Source: an uncultured Gimesia sp.
GTDB lineage: Bacteria; Planctomycetota; Planctomycetia; Planctomycetales; Planctomycetaceae
NCBI RefSeq assembly: GCF_937919775.1
Contig: NZ_CALFPF010000428.1
Location: 1 to 39,972, forward strand
Reading direction: 5' to 3'
DNA: 39,972 nucleotides
Shown: positions 9,755 to 22,398 of the stretch, piece by piece
How positions within the stretch are numbered: position 1 is the stretch's first letter
Layout: every line of letters starts with the position of its first letter
The notes under the pieces: model-generated
The model's database searches: none
What the model was told of the DNA's origin: nothing
The model's input: the letters and a program-made list of their open reading frames with translations, nothing else
Position numbers and translations under genes: made by a program

Positions 9755-11248
9755 TCACCGCGGCTCTGATTCCGGAGCCGCGGTGTAGTAATACATGTTC
9801 GGAACTGCGGGGTGAAACAGCCCCACCCGATTCCAGGGTTTCAACAGGTTTTCCGCATCTACGATTGCCTCCCTGAATTCATTTATCTCGCAGTCCGCCT
9901 GCTGCTGAATCGAAGCAATACGGTCTAACCATGCTCGGGTGACGTTTCTGAAACCGACATCATCCGCGCACAAAAACAGTGGTTTCTCTCCCTCACGACA
10001 GCGTAAATGTTCAAAGCGGGTCGCAGCGGCAAAATAAAACATGGTACTCGCCGCAAACAGATCAAAATGCGGCAAGCTGCGATAACAGCCGGCAACCAAC
10101 TCATCGATCAACGCCAGCTCAGTCTGCACCGACTCCGAATAATCCGACATCGCTTCCGGAAGTCCGTCTGTTCCCCACGCTTTTTCCAGCGCAGCTACCA
10201 GCCGTTCAATCCCACATAAGGTATGCGCGATGCCGGTGCTGTGCAGTGGATCAATGAATCCCGCCGTATGCGGCAACAACGCCCAATCCGCGCCCGCACA
10301 CATCTTCCAGCCACGCTGCAATCGTCTCGTAGAGACCAGACCCGATTCAGGCGCGACAAGCGATGCCCCTTCAAATTGTGACGCGATTGCCGGATAGCTT
10401 TCCAAAAGTGACGCCCAGAGTTGCTCAACCGAGCCGGTTTTCTGCTCTCCGTCCAGCACGAACCCCGCACTCGTAATTCCATTATTAAATCGCAGCTGCC
10501 ACATCCAGCCTTCGCTTAACACGTGATGTAGCGCACTGTGATCACAGTCAAACGGATAATCAGACCGACTTACGTGACATCGATCCAATATCTTCGCCCA
10601 GGGAGTCACCTTCTCAAAATGCCCGTAGATCGCAGTCGAATTCGTTAAAAACTCCGTCTGACGTTTTATCCTCAGCGCATGCGGCACGATCCCCGCTGCC
10701 CCCGTCGCATCAATCAGAAAAGCAGCCCGCAGTGCAATCTGTTCTCCTGTTCTTTCCCCCGAGATTTCCCAGACATGCGACCGATTGACGCTTACTTTAG
10801 TCTGATCCAGATAAACCACCTTCGATTTCTTTACTTCGTCTGCAAAAAAACAATCGACGTCAGCCCGATACCAGTGCGTCTCCGCCAATGCATCGCTGAG
10901 GTTCGCCGTCACCAGCAATTCACTGCCATGATCCGGTTTCACATGAAAGTTTTGCAGCGGCTCCTGAGAAAAGTAACTGAAGCCGCGCTTGATGCCACAG
11001 GCCAGGCCGGGATAACTCTGCTGCCAGCTTCCATACTTGCAAAATGGCTGAAATTGTGGAAGATCGTACTGTTCTGAGAGTGACTGGAGCAGATAACCGG
11101 CAATCGGTGTCGAAGATTCTCCGATCGCAAACCGGGGATGTTTTCCGCGGTCAATCAAGGCGACGGAGAAGCCGATGCGGTCCAGCAGCAGTGCCGTCAG
11201 ACTTCCACCAAAGCCGGCTCCCAAGATCACGACGTCAAATTGCTGCAT
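9755..11248 (-). CDS. FAD-dependent oxidoreductase / flavin-dependent (tryptophan-type) halogenase family
   Basis: N-terminal 'VILGAGFGGSLTALLLDRIGFSVALIDRG', 'AIGESSTPI', 'WMWQLRF' (WxW-like), 'AGFIDPLHSTGIAHTL'. Confidence 0.8.
   Translation of the reverse strand: MQQFDVVILGAGFGGSLTALLLDRIGFSVALIDRGKHPRFAIGESSTPIAGYLLQSLSEQYDLPQFQPFCKYGSWQQSYPGLACGIKRGFSYFSQEPLQNFHVKPDHGSELLVTANLSDALAETHWYRADVDCFFADEVKKSKVVYLDQTKVSVNRSHVWEISGERTGEQIALRAAFLIDATGAAGIVPHALRIKRQTEFLTNSTAIYGHFEKVTPWAKILDRCHVSRSDYPFDCDHSALHHVLSEGWMWQLRFNNGITSAGFVLDGEQKTGSVEQLWASLLESYPAIASQFEGASLVAPESGLVSTRRLQRGWKMCAGADWALLPHTAGFIDPLHSTGIAHTLCGIERLVAALEKAWGTDGLPEAMSDYSESVQTELALIDELVAGCYRSLPHFDLFAASTMFYFAAATRFEHLRCREGEKPLFLCADDVGFRNVTRAWLDRIASIQQQADCEINEFREAIVDAENLLKPWNRVGLFHPAVPNMYYYTAAPESEPR
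9757..9784. terminator. Hairpin at convergent htpG/halogenase gene ends
   Basis: Perfect 10-bp inverted repeat ACCGCGGCTC-TGATTCCG-GAGCCGCGGT; no clear U-tract; lies within the last codons of the minus-strand gene. Confidence 0.4.
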
Positions 11249-11348
11249 GAGAGTGGATGGATTCTACTTTGATCAGATTTTGGTAAACTATCAGAAACAC
11301 ATATATTAACCGATTGCCAATTTAAAGGCACGTTCAGAAGGATAGATC

Positions 11349-12932
11349 ATGCAGATACAACCGGTTCTCATTAACGGACAGTGGATCAAGTCAACATCTT
11401 CCAAAACATTTCAAGCCGTCAACCCGGCAACCGCTGAACTGTTAGCCCCCCAGTTCCCCGTCAGCCCCTGGGAAGAAATCGAATCCGTCATCGAAGCCGC
11501 ATCTGCCGCTGCCAACGAAATGCGTGGCTGGTCCGGCGATCGGTTTGCCGCGTTTCTGGAAGCGTATGCCGCTGAAATCGAAAAACGAACCGACGCCCTC
11601 GTTCAGACCGCACATCAGGAAACAGGTTATCCGGAATCTCCCCGCTTACGAGACGGCGAACTTCCCCGCACAACCAACCAACTGCGACAGGCCGCCACAC
11701 ATGCCCGCGAAGGTTCATGGGCCCAGCCCACAATCGATACCGTCGCAGGCATCGGTTCGCTGTTTGGTCCGATAGGTCCCGTCGCCGTTTTTGGTCCCAA
11801 TAATTTTCCATTCGCGTTTAACAGCATCGCCGGAGGCGACTTCGCCGCCGCAGTTGCTGCCGGTAACCCGGTCATTGCCAAAGGCCATTCCTCTCATCCA
11901 AAAACAACTCAAATTTTCGCCGAAGCCGCGGATGCCGCAGCCAAAGCAACCAATATGCCGACAGGTTTCGTCCAGCTCATCTACCGCACGAGCCACACAG
12001 ACGGCTGTCGCCTCGTCTCTCACCCCCTGATGGGTGCCATCGGTTATACCGGCGGCCGCAACGCAGGCTTAACCATCAAAGAAGCAGCCGACAAAGCCGG
12101 CAAACCCGTGTATCTCGAACTCTCCAGCATCAACCCCGTCTTCATTCTCCCCGAAGCATTAGCCGAACGCAGTGCCGAGATCGCAGAAGAATTCAAAGGC
12201 AGTTGCCTGATGGGAACTGGCCAGTTCTGTACGAATCCCGGTCTGGTCGCTTTGAAAGCCGGCGAAGCAGCAAATGCATTCATCGAACAAGTCAAACAAA
12301 AATTCGAAGCAGCCCCCGCGGGCGTCCTCTTGAGTGAAGGCGTCCAGAAAGGGTTTCAATCCGGAATCGCCGCCATTCAATCCGCCGGCGCGACTCTCGT
12401 CACCGGCGGTGGTGCCTCTGATGGTCCTGCTTTCTCCTGTGCTAATACGTTATTAAAAGTCAGCGGCAGCCACTTCCTCAAAAACCCGGCAGCACTTCAG
12501 GAAGAAGCGTTCGGAAACGCTTCCCTCTTCGTGGTCGCCGAGACCGACGAAGAACTCACACAGATCGCAGAATGCCTCGAAGGCAATCTGACCGGTTGTA
12601 TTTACAGTCACACCGGCGGCAGTGACGATTCCCTCTACGATCAGATCGCTCCCGTTTTACGTCAAAAAGTCGGCCGGCTCCTCAACGACAAAATGCCTAC
12701 CGGCGTCGCCGTCAGCCCGGCCATGAATCATGGCGGCCCCTTCCCGTCCACGGGCCACCCGGTCTTCACCTCAGTCGGCATTCCCGCTGCCATACATCGT
12801 TTCTCCATGTTGCAATGTTACGACAATGTCCGTCCGCACCGCTTGCCGGACGCCCTGAAACCCCAAAATCCCAACCCCGGTCTCTGGCGGTATATTGATG
12901 GAATGTACACACAAGAAGACTATAGCGCATAA
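11349..12932 (+). CDS. Aldehyde dehydrogenase (NADP+), 2,5-dioxovalerate/alpha-ketoglutarate semialdehyde dehydrogenase-like
   Basis: 'GPIGPVAVFGPNNFPFAFNSIAGGDFAAAVAAGNPVIAKGHSSHP', 'YLELSSINPVFILPEA', 'GTGQFCTNPGLV' catalytic Cys motif. Confidence 0.9.
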   Translation: MQIQPVLINGQWIKSTSSKTFQAVNPATAELLAPQFPVSPWEEIESVIEAASAAANEMRGWSGDRFAAFLEAYAAEIEKRTDALVQTAHQETGYPESPRLRDGELPRTTNQLRQAATHAREGSWAQPTIDTVAGIGSLFGPIGPVAVFGPNNFPFAFNSIAGGDFAAAVAAGNPVIAKGHSSHPKTTQIFAEAADAAAKATNMPTGFVQLIYRTSHTDGCRLVSHPLMGAIGYTGGRNAGLTIKEAADKAGKPVYLELSSINPVFILPEALAERSAEIAEEFKGSCLMGTGQFCTNPGLVALKAGEAANAFIEQVKQKFEAAPAGVLLSEGVQKGFQSGIAAIQSAGATLVTGGGASDGPAFSCANTLLKVSGSHFLKNPAALQEEAFGNASLFVVAETDEELTQIAECLEGNLTGCIYSHTGGSDDSLYDQIAPVLRQKVGRLLNDKMPTGVAVSPAMNHGGPFPSTGHPVFTSVGIPAAIHRFSMLQCYDNVRPHRLPDALKPQNPNPGLWRYIDGMYTQEDYSA

Positions 12933-13216
12933 CCGACCTTCCCACCGATGACATCAAAACGGACTCAAACAGCCTGTTCATAAGGACTTTTCGGAAGCCC
13001 CCCGTTTCAGAGAATCCTTTCAAACGAATCGAGAGCCGTTATGACTAAAGGTAGAGAAAATATGAATTTACAATGATTTTTTCCGCCCGGTATATTGTGA
13101 TTTCATCGAGCTTGTTGCTATTATCCTGACTCAGTCATCAATCGGCCCCCAGGAAACACGCATGTGACACAAAACACATCCAGTTCCAGGCCGCATCAGA
13201 TACAGTAAGAACAAAT

Positions 13217-13289
<73 letters not shown>

Positions 13290-13982
13290 TTTCCTTACTT
13301 CCTCCACGCCAACACTTCGTGACACACCCGCCACTCCTGTTCGGCTCCTTCACTCTGAACCTCCTGCAGACCCGCGGTTGTTTTTTCACATATGAACCCC
13401 TGCTCCTCCACTGAATAAATCGGTCTTGACCGCGCCGCTCCGTTTGCCATGATCGTTTTCCTCTGGTTGATGCGTCGCGCGCGTACAAAAAACCGGTTCG
13501 CTGAAGACCGCGCCGTACTTCAAACAGCACACTATAAAACCCCCTCGTTTCAGCACGATTTGAAAACCACTGCTCATTCGCCCCCCGCAATTCTGCGACA
13601 TAAGGCGCCAAACCGGGTCATTCCCGAACCTGTACCGAACATTAACCAGCCCTCCACGAACCAAAACGGACCCTACCCGAACCTCTCCGCGACACTCATT
13701 TCCCCTTGTCATCCTCACGCCCCCCACGATAATCCAGTGAAATCAAAAACCCGTGAAGCCCTCAGCCCTCCAGACGCCGATTCCACAGAGCGCCCTCGCA
13801 GATTCGGCAAACGCCCCCCGACTCAAAGTCAGACGGCATCTCTCACCGAAACACCACGCCACCCCAGATTCTACCAGATAGCACCGGCCCCGTAATAACT
13901 GAATATCCACCAGTCCCCGGAACAGAAATCGTGACAGAACAATCACAGGCACACACGGATCAACCACGACGAGGACATTATC

Positions 13983-14334
13983 GTAGGGGCGGACCCATGT
14001 GTCCGCCCGCAGGGTTGAGATCTTTGTGATGAGGCGTGCGAATGGTTTGCGAGGTTCCGTTGTGAGGGTAACGTAGTCGAACGTCGCCAGGCGGGTCGCC
14101 ACATGGGGCGCCCCCTACGAGGTGAAATCGTTGTCCAAGGTGAGGTAGGGGCGGACCCATGTGTCCGCCCGCAGGGTTGAGGGCTTTGTGATGAGGCGTG
14201 CGAATGGTTTGCGAGGTTCCGTTGTGAGGGTAACGTAGTCGAACGTCGCCAGGCGGGTCGCCACATGGGGCGACCCCTACGAGATGAAATCGTTGTCCAA
14301 GCTGAGGTAGGGGCGGACCCATGTGTCCGCCCAC
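13983..14334. repeat. 162-bp-period tandem array of REPIN-like elements (two complete units plus a third terminal REP)
   Basis: GTAGGGGCGGACCCATGTGTCCGCCC at 13983, 14145 and 14307. Each complete unit (13983-14118, 14145-14280) ends in an inverted GGGTCGCCACATGGGGC(C/G)(A/C)CCCTAC-type hairpin. The two periods differ by about 5 substitutions. Confidence 0.85.
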
Positions 14335-14425
14335 AGGCGCAGGGAAGACGATGGAATTTGTATTTGACGGTTGACGGAAGTGTTGGATTCATCTGGATGG
14401 CAATGTTGCATACCAGATTCGCCCC

Positions 14426-15895
14426 CTACGCCAATAGTCGTTCGACGACGTTTCCCGAAACGTCGGTCAGTCGGAAATCGCGGCCCTGGAAGCGGTAGGT
14501 TAGTTTTTCGTGGTCGAGGCCGAACAGGTGCAGGATGGTGGCGTGCAGGTCGTGGACGTGGACCGGGTCTTTGGTGACGCCCCAGCCGATCTCGTCTGTT
14601 TCGCCGATGACCTGTCCCCCTTTGATGCCGCCGCCTGCGAGCCACATGCTGAAGGAATACGGATGATGGTCGCGACCCGTGACTGTCTTGAAGTTGGCGC
14701 GGTTTTCTCCCAACGGCGTCCGTCCGAATTCGCCTCCCCAGACGACCAGTGTTTCATCAAGCAAACCACGTCGTTTGAGATCTTTCAGCAGAGCCGCGAT
14801 CGGTTGGTCGGAGATTTTTGTGTAACGGTTCAAGCCGCTGTCCAGCGAACTGTGGTGGTCCCAGGTCGATAAAAACAAAGTCACGAACCGCACGCCGCGT
14901 TCGACCATGCGTCGCGCCAGTAAACAGTTTCGGGCGTACGAACCTTGAAAACCGGACTCATTACTCTTTGAGGCTTCTTCGCGCGTGACCCCGTATTCTT
15001 CCAGCGTTGCTTTGGTTTCGCCCGACAGATCCAGCAGTTCCGGTGCCGTCTGCTGCATGCGGAAGGCGAGTTCGTAGGCTTTGATTCTGCTGGCAATTTC
15101 CGGGTTGCCAATCTGGTCAAAACGCAGGCCGTTCAATTCGTTGATGGTCTGCAGGCTGCGCATCTGTGCCGCCTCTGAGATTTCCGGCGGGTTGGCCAGG
15201 TTCAACACCGGACTTCCCTGATTGCGAAACAGCGTGCCCGCGTATTGCGACGGCAGAAAACCGCTCGACCAGCTGGAGGCCCCGCCCGGCAAGCCGCGTC
15301 CCAAAGTCGCAAGTACCACGTAACCGGGTAAATTCTGCGATTCGCTGCCTAAACCATAATTGAGCCACGAACCCAGTGTCGGTCGTCCCTGCAGATCCGA
15401 ACCGCTGAGCATCATGAGCTGGCCGGGCAGGTGGTTGAACTGTTCACAGTGCATCGAGCGAATCAGAGCGATGTCATCCACACACGTACTGAGGTGCGGC
15501 AGCAGGTCAGACAGTTCCATGCCACACTCGCCGTAACGTTTGAATGTGCGCGGGCTCCCCATCAGCCGGGCCGCCTCTTTCTGGATGAAGGCGAACTTAA
15601 TGTCTTTCAGTAACGACTCGGGCATCGGCTGGCCGTCGAGTTCGTTCAACTTTGGTTTGGGATCGAACAAATCCATCTGACTCGGCCCCCCTTCCATGAA
15701 GAGATAAATACAACGTTTCGCACGCGGTGCGATGTGTGCCAGTTGCTGAGGCACTTCGCCGGCGAGTAAGCCATTGTCTTTCATCAGCGCCGCGAGAGCG
15801 ACGGTTCCCAGACCGCTGGCACCGGTGGCAAAAAACCGCCGCCGATTCAGTGTCGCCAATGGATTCATTTCGTTGTTAAGGGAAGGAGGCAGCAT
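14426..15895 (-). CDS. DUF1501 domain-containing protein, Tat signal
   Basis: '[21 protein letters not shown]', '[22 protein letters not shown]', '[14 protein letters not shown]', '[21 protein letters not shown]'. True start may be an internal Met ([12 protein letters not shown]). Confidence 0.93.
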   Translation of the reverse strand: MLPPSLNNEMNPLATLNRRRFFATGASGLGTVALAALMKDNGLLAGEVPQQLAHIAPRAKRCIYLFMEGGPSQMDLFDPKPKLNELDGQPMPESLLKDIKFAFIQKEAARLMGSPRTFKRYGECGMELSDLLPHLSTCVDDIALIRSMHCEQFNHLPGQLMMLSGSDLQGRPTLGSWLNYGLGSESQNLPGYVVLATLGRGLPGGASSWSSGFLPSQYAGTLFRNQGSPVLNLANPPEISEAAQMRSLQTINELNGLRFDQIGNPEIASRIKAYELAFRMQQTAPELLDLSGETKATLEEYGVTREEASKSNESGFQGSYARNCLLARRMVERGVRFVTLFLSTWDHHSSLDSGLNRYTKISDQPIAALLKDLKRRGLLDETLVVWGGEFGRTPLGENRANFKTVTGRDHHPYSFSMWLAGGGIKGGQVIGETDEIGWGVTKDPVHVHDLHATILHLFGLDHEKLTYRFQGRDFRLTDVSGNVVERLLA

Positions 15896-15897
15896 AT

Positions 15898-18333
15898 TCA
15901 GTCTCGCGTGATAAATTCGTCCAGGTTCATAATGATGCGCGCCACTTGAACCATGGCGGTGAGCCGGGGGTTGTCGGTCTGGGTTGCGTCTTTCGTTTTC
16001 GTTTCCGCTAATTGCAGCAGGTCCGCGTAAGCAGCGCTGAGAAATTCCTGTTCCCGTTCGCTGACCGGTCGGGAGAGACAGCGCAGATACATTGTTTGCA
16101 CAGCCGCGGGAAAATCATCGGGATACTGCTCATCCATCTGCCGTCCCAGGGCCTGCGCGCTTTCAAAAAACATGGGTCCGTTCAGCAGCGTGAGTGCCTG
16201 CAGTGGTGTGTTCGAGCGTTCGCGTCGGCTGCAGGAAACGGTGGCATCGGGGGCGTCAAACGTCATCAGCATCGGATAGGGAACCGTCCGTTTAAAGACG
16301 ATGTACATGCCCCGCCGATAACGCTCGCTCCCCTGACTGGCGGGCCATTTCACACTCCGCCCGACATCGGTCACAAACGCCGGCAGCGGCGGACGAATGC
16401 CGCGACGACCAATGGTGCGGTCGAGCAGCCCGCACGCGGCCAGATGAATATCGCGGACGATCTCAGCTTCGAGCCGAAAACTGTTTTGCCTCCAGAGCAG
16501 CAGGTTGTTGATATCCCGCGGATTGGAACTGGCGTTTGCCGCGGACGACATGCGGTAGGTGGATGACATGACGATCAGGCGAATCATCGCTTTACGGCTC
16601 CAGTCCCGCTGTTTGTACTCGGCTGCGAGCCAGTCCAGCAGAAGTGGATGCGTGGGCGCTTCCCCTTTGGTGCCGAAATCGTTGGGGGTCGCGACCAGCC
16701 CGCGGCCGAACAAATGCTGCCAGATCCGATTGACGGCCACGCGCGGCGTGAGTGGATTGCTGTCCTGAAATAACCATTGCGCCAGATCGAGCCGGTCGGG
16801 CGTCTGATCTCGCGATGACAGGTCGGGCAGCACGAAAGGCGTGCCCGGTTTCACCTGTTCGCCGGGTCGATTGTAAATGCCGCGCACATGGATAAAGGTG
16901 TCCCGCCGGTCTTTGGTTCGTTCTGTGAACACCGGCGCTTTCGTCGCAGGGGGAGTTGGTTTGGTTTCCAGGAGTTTTCCCAGTTGCGTATTTACTTTGT
17001 CCCAGCCCGCTTTTTTCGTTTGATAAAAAGGGGCCAGCCGTTTCAGGTCGGACGCTTTTTTAAAGCCGTTCAGGATCTTATCCCGCTCGGTTTTCTGTTC
17101 CGGCTTGAGGTCTGCGAGTTCGTACTCTTTCAGACGGGTTTGCAGTTCGTCATAAGCGGGCTGCCATTTTTCGCGGGCCTGTTCGTATTCGGTGACTTCC
17201 CACTGGTTCTTGACCGTCACCGTCGCGTCGTTGGCATTATTGAAGAAGGCGTAAAGCTGATAGAACTCCTTCTGCGAAACCGGATCGTGCTTATGGTCGT
17301 GACATTCCGCACAGCCAAACGTGAGGCCCAGCCAGACCATACCTGTCGTATTCACGCGATCCACGATTTCTTTCGTGCGATACAATTCCAGATCAACGCC
17401 AGCTTCCGTATTACTCAACGTGTTCCTGTGAAAGCCGGTCGCGATTTTCTGCGACACGGTCGGTTTCTCAAGCAGGTCTCCCGCCAGTTGCTCGATCGAA
17501 AACTGGTTGAAAGGTAAATCCTGGTTGATCGCATCGATGACCCATTCGCGATAAACCCAGGCATGCTGTCGGATACTGTCCCCCAGGTAACCGTCACTGT
17601 CCGCATAGCGGGCCAGATCCAGCCAGTAGCGGCCCCAGCGCTCGCCAAAATGGGGAGACGCTAACAGATCATCGACCAGCCGTTCATAAGCGCGTGGATC
17701 TTCGTCGGAAACAAAGGCTTCGACCACGTCCGGCGTAGGGGGTAAGCCCACGAGATCAAAATACAAACGTCGAATGAGTGTACGACGATCTGCCTGCGGG
17801 GCCGGTTTGACCCCGTTCAGTTTGTGTCGGGCCGCGACAAACGCATCGATCGGATTTCGGATCGGGAATTGTTCGGCGGTCGCGATGTCTTGAGGAACGG
17901 AGGGACGTTGCAGCGGCTGCAGTGACCATAAGACCGGTGGTTGAATTTCGAAATCCGCGGGCCAGGAAGCGCCGGCTTTGATCCAGCGACGAATGGTCGC
18001 GATCTCATTTTCAGAGAGAGGGGGTGCGTCGCGCGGCATCTCGGCGGTTCCGTCTGTCGGAGTGATCAGGTCGAGCAGATAACTCGCTGAAGGATCGCCG
18101 GGGTCAATACTCGAACCACTCTCACCCCCTTTGTCCGCCGCTTGAGCCGAATGCAGTGAGAGGCCCCCTCTGCGAATGCGGTCATTGTGACAACTCAGGC
18201 AGTGACGATGTAAAATCGGAGCCACATCGCGCTGAAAGTCGACCGGTTCCGCACTGAAAGATTTTCCACCGGATGCCAGCAGCAGGTACATCAATGTCGC
18301 TGTGAGAGCGATGCGGTATTTCAGGTCAATCAT
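15898..18333 (-). CDS. PSCyt1/DUF1549/DUF1553 domain-containing cytochrome-like secreted protein
   Basis: Signal peptide; '[24 protein letters not shown]', '[24 protein letters not shown]', '[25 protein letters not shown]', '[17 protein letters not shown]'. Confidence 0.95.
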   Translation of the reverse strand: MIDLKYRIALTATLMYLLLASGGKSFSAEPVDFQRDVAPILHRHCLSCHNDRIRRGGLSLHSAQAADKGGESGSSIDPGDPSASYLLDLITPTDGTAEMPRDAPPLSENEIATIRRWIKAGASWPADFEIQPPVLWSLQPLQRPSVPQDIATAEQFPIRNPIDAFVAARHKLNGVKPAPQADRRTLIRRLYFDLVGLPPTPDVVEAFVSDEDPRAYERLVDDLLASPHFGERWGRYWLDLARYADSDGYLGDSIRQHAWVYREWVIDAINQDLPFNQFSIEQLAGDLLEKPTVSQKIATGFHRNTLSNTEAGVDLELYRTKEIVDRVNTTGMVWLGLTFGCAECHDHKHDPVSQKEFYQLYAFFNNANDATVTVKNQWEVTEYEQAREKWQPAYDELQTRLKEYELADLKPEQKTERDKILNGFKKASDLKRLAPFYQTKKAGWDKVNTQLGKLLETKPTPPATKAPVFTERTKDRRDTFIHVRGIYNRPGEQVKPGTPFVLPDLSSRDQTPDRLDLAQWLFQDSNPLTPRVAVNRIWQHLFGRGLVATPNDFGTKGEAPTHPLLLDWLAAEYKQRDWSRKAMIRLIVMSSTYRMSSAANASSNPRDINNLLLWRQNSFRLEAEIVRDIHLAACGLLDRTIGRRGIRPPLPAFVTDVGRSVKWPASQGSERYRRGMYIVFKRTVPYPMLMTFDAPDATVSCSRRERSNTPLQALTLLNGPMFFESAQALGRQMDEQYPDDFPAAVQTMYLRCLSRPVSEREQEFLSAAYADLLQLAETKTKDATQTDNPRLTAMVQVARIIMNLDEFITRD

Positions 18334-18689
18334 TTCTTTAACTGACTTTCAACCTGTGGGAGTGAGCCGTCGCTTGTTCATATTTAAAAATCAGCGAGAG
18401 CGGCTAAAATCTTAAATCGGTTTCGATGGTTGTCTGTTTTGAATCAGCGTCGGGGCTCACAAAGGAGAGAAGATCTATTCTAATCTTGTGCCGACCTCAG
18501 TTACAACCCCTTGATCAGACTCCTACCCGTGTTTTCTTTGATGATCGTCGCGTTTCCCTGTCATGATCAGTGAAAACAGGGAAATATTGTGAGTGACCGG
18601 GTGGCTTTCACTTCCATCAATGGTACAATTTTATTGTGAAAATTGGCTTCTGACTTACGCGCTCCCTCTCAAACCAATGAAATTCCACC

Positions 18690-20879
<2,190 letters not shown>

Positions 20880-20903
20880 GCTTCGGAATCGATCAGGTTA
20901 ATT

Positions 20904-21794
20904 TCAGGGTGATTCGCTGATGAGATGTTTTCGCAGGAAAACTTCGACGAGTGCGTTTCGTTCGTCGTCAAAAAATTCCGGCCCGCCATGCGCACCGCCA
21001 TGAATGACTTCAAATGTGACATCGAGATTGTGTTTTTTGTACTCGCCTTGCAGCTCATGCGACTGATTGATGGGCACCTGCGGATCCTGATCACCGTGAA
21101 TCAGCAGCAGTGGAGGATCACTTGTATCGACGTGAAACACCGGACTGGCCAGTCGGGCCAATTCCTCTTTTTTCTCCGGACGATCTCCGAGTAATAACTC
21201 CAGGGCAGGTACACGCACACTCAATCCATGCGGAGTCGACTGATCGAGAATCGTCATGAAGTTCGTCGGACCATAATAATCGACAATCGCCTGCACACTC
21301 GAAGATTCCTGATCGAACTCACCCAGATCCCCCTCCAGCTTCTGATGCTGGTTCGATACTCCCGTCAACGCCACGAGATGACCGCCGGCTGACGAACCGA
21401 GGATGCCGATCTTCTTCGCATCATAACCAAACTTCGCTGCCGAGCCGCGCAGAAAACGGATTGCCGCTTTGATGTCATGAATTTGCGCCGGAAATTTTGC
21501 AACGGGCGAGAGACGATAATCGACGCTGGCAACGGCAAATCCATGTTGTACCAGTGAGATCAACGGCATCGGTGATTTGGAACCGGCCCGCCAGGCACCG
21601 CCGTGAACCCAGACGAGAAGCGGCGGGTTCTTTTTCGATTGAGGCAGATACAGATCCAGCAGCAGCGGCTGGTTTTCAACCGTGGCATACTGGATATCAT
21701 TGATGCGCTGAAATGATTCCATAGCAAAGCTCCTGACAGGGACGAACATCAGCAATAAAACCAGAAACTGGCTCAAACAGCAGCGATTTCTCAT
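20904..21794 (-). CDS. Secreted alpha/beta hydrolase (esterase/lipase-like)
   Basis: Start at 21794 gives signal peptide MRNRCCLSQFLVLLLMFVPVRSFA; 'LLVWVHGGAWRAGSK' oxyanion motif, 'GILGSSAGGHLVAL' nucleophile, 'LLIHGDQDPQVPI'. The longer start at 22007 looks spurious. Confidence 0.88.
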   Translation of the reverse strand: MRNRCCLSQFLVLLLMFVPVRSFAMESFQRINDIQYATVENQPLLLDLYLPQSKKNPPLLVWVHGGAWRAGSKSPMPLISLVQHGFAVASVDYRLSPVAKFPAQIHDIKAAIRFLRGSAAKFGYDAKKIGILGSSAGGHLVALTGVSNQHQKLEGDLGEFDQESSSVQAIVDYYGPTNFMTILDQSTPHGLSVRVPALELLLGDRPEKKEELARLASPVFHVDTSDPPLLLIHGDQDPQVPINQSHELQGEYKKHNLDVTFEVIHGGAHGGPEFFDDERNALVEVFLRKHLISESP

Positions 21795-22160
21795 CGAAAA
21801 GTCTTTCCGTCTGCAGGCAAATTCCCGTTCAAATCTCGCCTCTATTATAGTCATACGCCCCTCTGAAAAACACCAGCCGCAGTACAGACCACGCCTGCGG
21901 GTCAGGTTGCTGGGAACATGGCGACACTGGAAACGCCCCCACCTGAAGGACCAACGCCTATCCCTCGTGGACACATTCTGTTCTGATGTCGGCGAGACAA
22001 GTATCAAGATGTTACTTCAAAATATTTAAACAATTTTATCAAATTTCATACAATTACTGGCACTTTGATATTTGCGAATTTCCATATATTGATAATATAA
22101 ATCTACGGATGCAGGGTAGCATACGTGTTTAAAGTAACTTCATTTTTTGGAGATTGAGTG

Positions 22161-22268
22161 ATGGCTAAGTCTAACAAGATTGGGCAAGATGCCAAGAAAC
22201 AACCAAGCACACCAGCAACCGGTGCCGGCAAACCAGCTGCCAAAGGCAAAGGCGCTAAGAAGAAATAA
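22161..22268 (+). CDS. Small basic Lys/Ala-rich protein (35 aa)
   Basis: ATG...TAA encoding MAKSNKIGQDAKKQPSTPATGAGKPAAKGKGAKKK; GGAG Shine-Dalgarno at 22149-22152, 8 nt upstream; terminator directly downstream. Not in the supplied ORF track. Confidence 0.65.
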   Translation: MAKSNKIGQDAKKQPSTPATGAGKPAAKGKGAKKK

Positions 22269-22297
22269 ACTGCTCAAGACATAATAGCCACAACGAT

Positions 22298-22337
22298 AAT
22301 CCCTCCGCTTTCTCTGTAAAGTGGGGGGATTTTTTTT
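22298..22337 (+). terminator. Rho-independent terminator
   Basis: AATCCCTCCGCTTT-CTCTGT-AAAGTGGGGGGATT stem (wobble-compatible) followed by T8. Confidence 0.8.
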
Positions 22338-22398
22338 GGGTGGCTATTCGCTTAAACCGCCCCAAAGTCTGAAAAACAGCACAAATCCTGAGAGTTTC

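Noticed and set aside
13449-13895. 148-aa plus-strand proline-rich ORF
   Set aside because: Low-complexity composition, no RBS or motif, overlaps other spurious frames on both strands; probably non-coding.
13983-14334. Possible CRISPR array
   Set aside because: Repeat units of about 136 bp with near-identical 26-bp spacers and only two full copies; no cas genes in the window.
13943-14392. Minus-strand ORFs with repeated CGRTHGSAPT / GGHMGPPL peptides, initially resembling a repeat protein
   Set aside because: The peptide repeats are translations of the hairpin-rich REPIN-like DNA repeat in several frames; the conserved unit is nucleic-acid structure, not a reading frame.
21795-22007. N-terminal extension of the alpha/beta hydrolase ORF
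   Set aside because: Basic, non-conserved looking sequence preceding a clear signal peptide at MRNRCCLSQFLVLLLMFV; start at 21794 preferred.
22010-22110. AT-rich tract considered as a replication origin or phage remnant
   Set aside because: No DnaA boxes or iterons recognised; better explained as the leader or promoter region of the small basic ORF.
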